Below, piece after piece: positions 62,947-64,000 of a stretch of DNA of 64,000 nucleotides (positions are counted from its first letter, which is position 1; the number at the start of each line of letters is the position of its first letter). The notes beneath the pieces were generated by a model. The model did not search any database, was not told where the DNA came from, and saw only the letters and a program-made list of their open reading frames with translations. Made by a program: the position numbers and the translations under genes. Origin of the DNA: Chryseobacterium senegalense (lineage in GTDB: Bacteria > Bacteroidota > Bacteroidia > Flavobacteriales > Weeksellaceae); the NCBI GenBank assembly GCA_001403755.1, contig CYUH01000015.1, forward strand, positions 350,589 to 414,588. Direction: 5' to 3'.

Positions 62947-62984
62947 CGGTGTTTTTTAAGGGTTAATGTACGGAAATATCCAAG

Positions 62985-63117
62985 AAAAGTAAGAACACCC
63001 GCACATTCCCCTCCTCCGGAGGGGTGTCATTCCGGCGAAGCCGGAATGAGGGGGTGGTAAACCACCCCGACCCATTGTCTCCGACAAAGCGCCACCCCTC
63101 CGAAGGAGGGGAATGAT
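62985..63117 (+). repeat. Right part of the split repeat with REP palindromes
   Basis: It begins AAAAGTAAGAACACCC, the continuation of the motif cut by the DUF559 gene. Then come the palindromes CCCCTCCTCCGGAGGGG and TCATTCCGGCGAAGCCGGAA, a GGTGG/CCACC inverted pair, and CACCCCTCCGAAGGAGGGG. The last is an inverted counterpart of the first. Confidence 0.8.
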
Positions 63118-63430
63118 CCGTTGTTCTTAGGATATGGGAAAAGATTGAGAAGTGGCGGGTATTCTTCCTCGTTTCTCTTTTCTCTTTTCTTTCTTTCTTT
63201 CTTTCTTCATTTTTCCTTTTTTTCCTTTCCTCTCGTTCCTTTCCTCTTTTTTCGCCTTCTTAGACCAAAAAAACTCCCCTCATTATTCCCCAATAAAAGT
63301 AAGAACACCCGCACATTCCCCTCCGGAGGAGGGGTGTCATTCCAGCTGAGCTGGAATGACGGGGTGGATAACCACCCCGACCCATTGTCTCCGACAAAGC
63401 GCCACCCCTCCGAGGGAGGGGAATAAACCA
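63105..63430 (+). repeat. Second repeat family, right copy with polypyrimidine tract
   Basis: This is a direct repeat of 62204-62511: GGAGGGGAATGATCCG, TTGTTCTTAGG, a polypyrimidine tract (about 63160-63262, including TTTC tetranucleotide repeats), the intact TTATTCCCCAATAAAAGTAA at 63283, and the REP palindromes ending CCCCTCCGAGGGAGGGG. Confidence 0.85.
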
Positions 63431-63723
63431 CCCATCAAGCAGGGTGTTTTATTCCCAAAAATGGATTGAAATAATAAAAAATTGGGACGAAAAAACCACA
63501 AAAAATCTCCTGAAACATCCAAAAAAATGATCCAAAATGTCAAAATTTTGGTGTTTGAAGGTTCACTTTTGGTGTTGAAAGTCTGAAATTTGGGAAAAAA
63601 GCGGTATCGAAAAAAATCGTAAGGACGAAAATTAAAAACATAAGGACAATTTACACCGTTCATCAGGGCAAAATTTTTTTTCCTGCCTACGAAATATGCC
63701 AAAAAAAAGGGAGGTATTTGGAA
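63431..63723. other. AT-rich gene-free interval
   Basis: I see no credible gene or RNA here. It is A/T-rich with short near-repeats (AAATTTTGGTGTTTGAAG and CTTTTGGTGTTGAAAG, near 63542 and 63568). Confidence 0.5.
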
Positions 63724-63757
63724 TAAAAAAAAGTCCCGGACTGCAATTCCGGGACTC
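63724..63757 (-). terminator. Terminator after the HU-family gene
   Basis: AGTCCCGGA (63732-63740) pairs with TCCGGGACT (63748-63756). On the minus strand a run of eight T follows. Confidence 0.85.
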
Positions 63758-63780
63758 TCATCAAATTTGTAAGTTAAGGA

Positions 63781-64000
63781 TTAAGGCGTCGGCGTTGTGG
63801 CCTGCGTTGCGTCCTGAACTTTTCTCACCGGGGCGCTAGCCACCATACGTTTCAGCAGTGGAGAAGGAGCGAAGAGGATGCGCTTTTTGGTCACGCTGGA
63901 AGCGTTGAGGGCATCTGCGGTATCTGCTCCGGTACCACTAATCGAGGTGCGAAATGTTCCAAGATCACCGAATTTCACGGTATATCCATCCTGGAGGTAC
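63781..64000 (-). CDS. HU-family DNA-binding protein, Bacteroidota type (partial, N-terminus missing)
   Basis: The frame is open to the window edge and reads YLQDGYTVKFGDLGTFRTSI, then VTKKRILFAPSPLLKRMV and a variable tail ending in TPTP. This is the C-terminal part of the HU-related histone-like proteins (HU-HIG type) abundant in Bacteroidota, with the DG(Y)xVxFGxLGxF core of the DNA-binding domain. The N-terminal portion lies outside the window. A strong terminator follows. The GTG at 63978 is internal and not the start. Confidence 0.85.
   Translation of the reverse strand, partial: YLQDGYTVKFGDLGTFRTSISGTGADTADALNASSVTKKRILFAPSPLLKRMVASAPVRKVQDATQATTPTP

Noticed and set aside
62218..63426. 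F/L/S-rich 65-101 residue frames over the polypyrimidine tracts
   Set aside because: Low-complexity reading of C/T-rich repeat DNA, present in both direct copies; not supported as genes.

Overview
The window looks like a Flavobacteriia chromosome, most likely of the Weeksellaceae/Chryseobacterium type. The genus is an inference. The supporting signs are type IX secretion components (a Plug-type protein, a PorP/SprF protein), Bacteroidota-type -7 boxes (TAnnTTTG) in front of many genes, few Shine-Dalgarno sequences, an HU-related histone-like protein at the right edge, and AT-rich DNA.

Positions 1-37019 are mostly housekeeping. From left to right: a radical-SAM/DUF4130 DNA-repair-like pair; RibBA with a decayed GTP cyclohydrolase II half; a luciferase-like oxidoreductase; tRNA-Cys; a glycine-zipper lipoprotein; a large membrane protein; aroC; three thioredoxin-fold proteins; miaA; an MBL hydrolase; the T9SS Plug-type protein; hemH; a NifU scaffold; a gamma-carbonic anhydrase; a YihY protein; a PIF1-like helicase; lnt; folB-nadA; a pentapeptide protein; an SDR; gmk; yicC; a PASTA protein; rluD; PorP/SprF; hemW; recX; an outer-membrane barrel; and a Wza/Wzc-type polysaccharide export pair.

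Positions 37020-43436 are unusual. Three long repeat arrays surround two single-gene islands, a UDP-HexNAc 4-epimerase and a small GIY-YIG nuclease. The arrays consist of roughly 100-bp imperfect palindromes, often at a ~194-bp period and all in one orientation. They are interrupted by three near-identical foldback elements that end in a predicted pseudoknot. A diverged fourth copy lies at 26.4 kb and keeps the same pairings with different bases.

Positions 43437-62201 are a surface-polysaccharide (capsule/O-antigen) locus, all on the + strand with tight or overlapping spacing. It encodes two nucleotide-sugar dehydrogenases, a LegB-LegC-acetyltransferase-PtmE-like set for a 2,4-diamino-trideoxy sugar, five glycosyltransferases, a Wzx flippase, acyl/acetyltransferases, a pyruvyltransferase-like protein, another epimerase and a Wzy candidate. 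No initiating phosphoglycosyltransferase and no legionaminic-acid synthase are present. With Wza/Wzc upstream, the whole forms a Wzx/Wzy-type export system for a probably acidic polymer.

Positions 62202-63430 hold a second, unrelated repeat family with long polypyrimidine tracts. A DUF559 (Vsr-like) nuclease gene splits one copy of a motif that is intact in the two neighbouring copies, and the repeat supplies the gene's stop codon. Two different small nuclease genes, each embedded in its own local repeat family, are the most promising lead in the window: they could be homing-like or mobile nuclease units. The right edge is a truncated HU-family gene.
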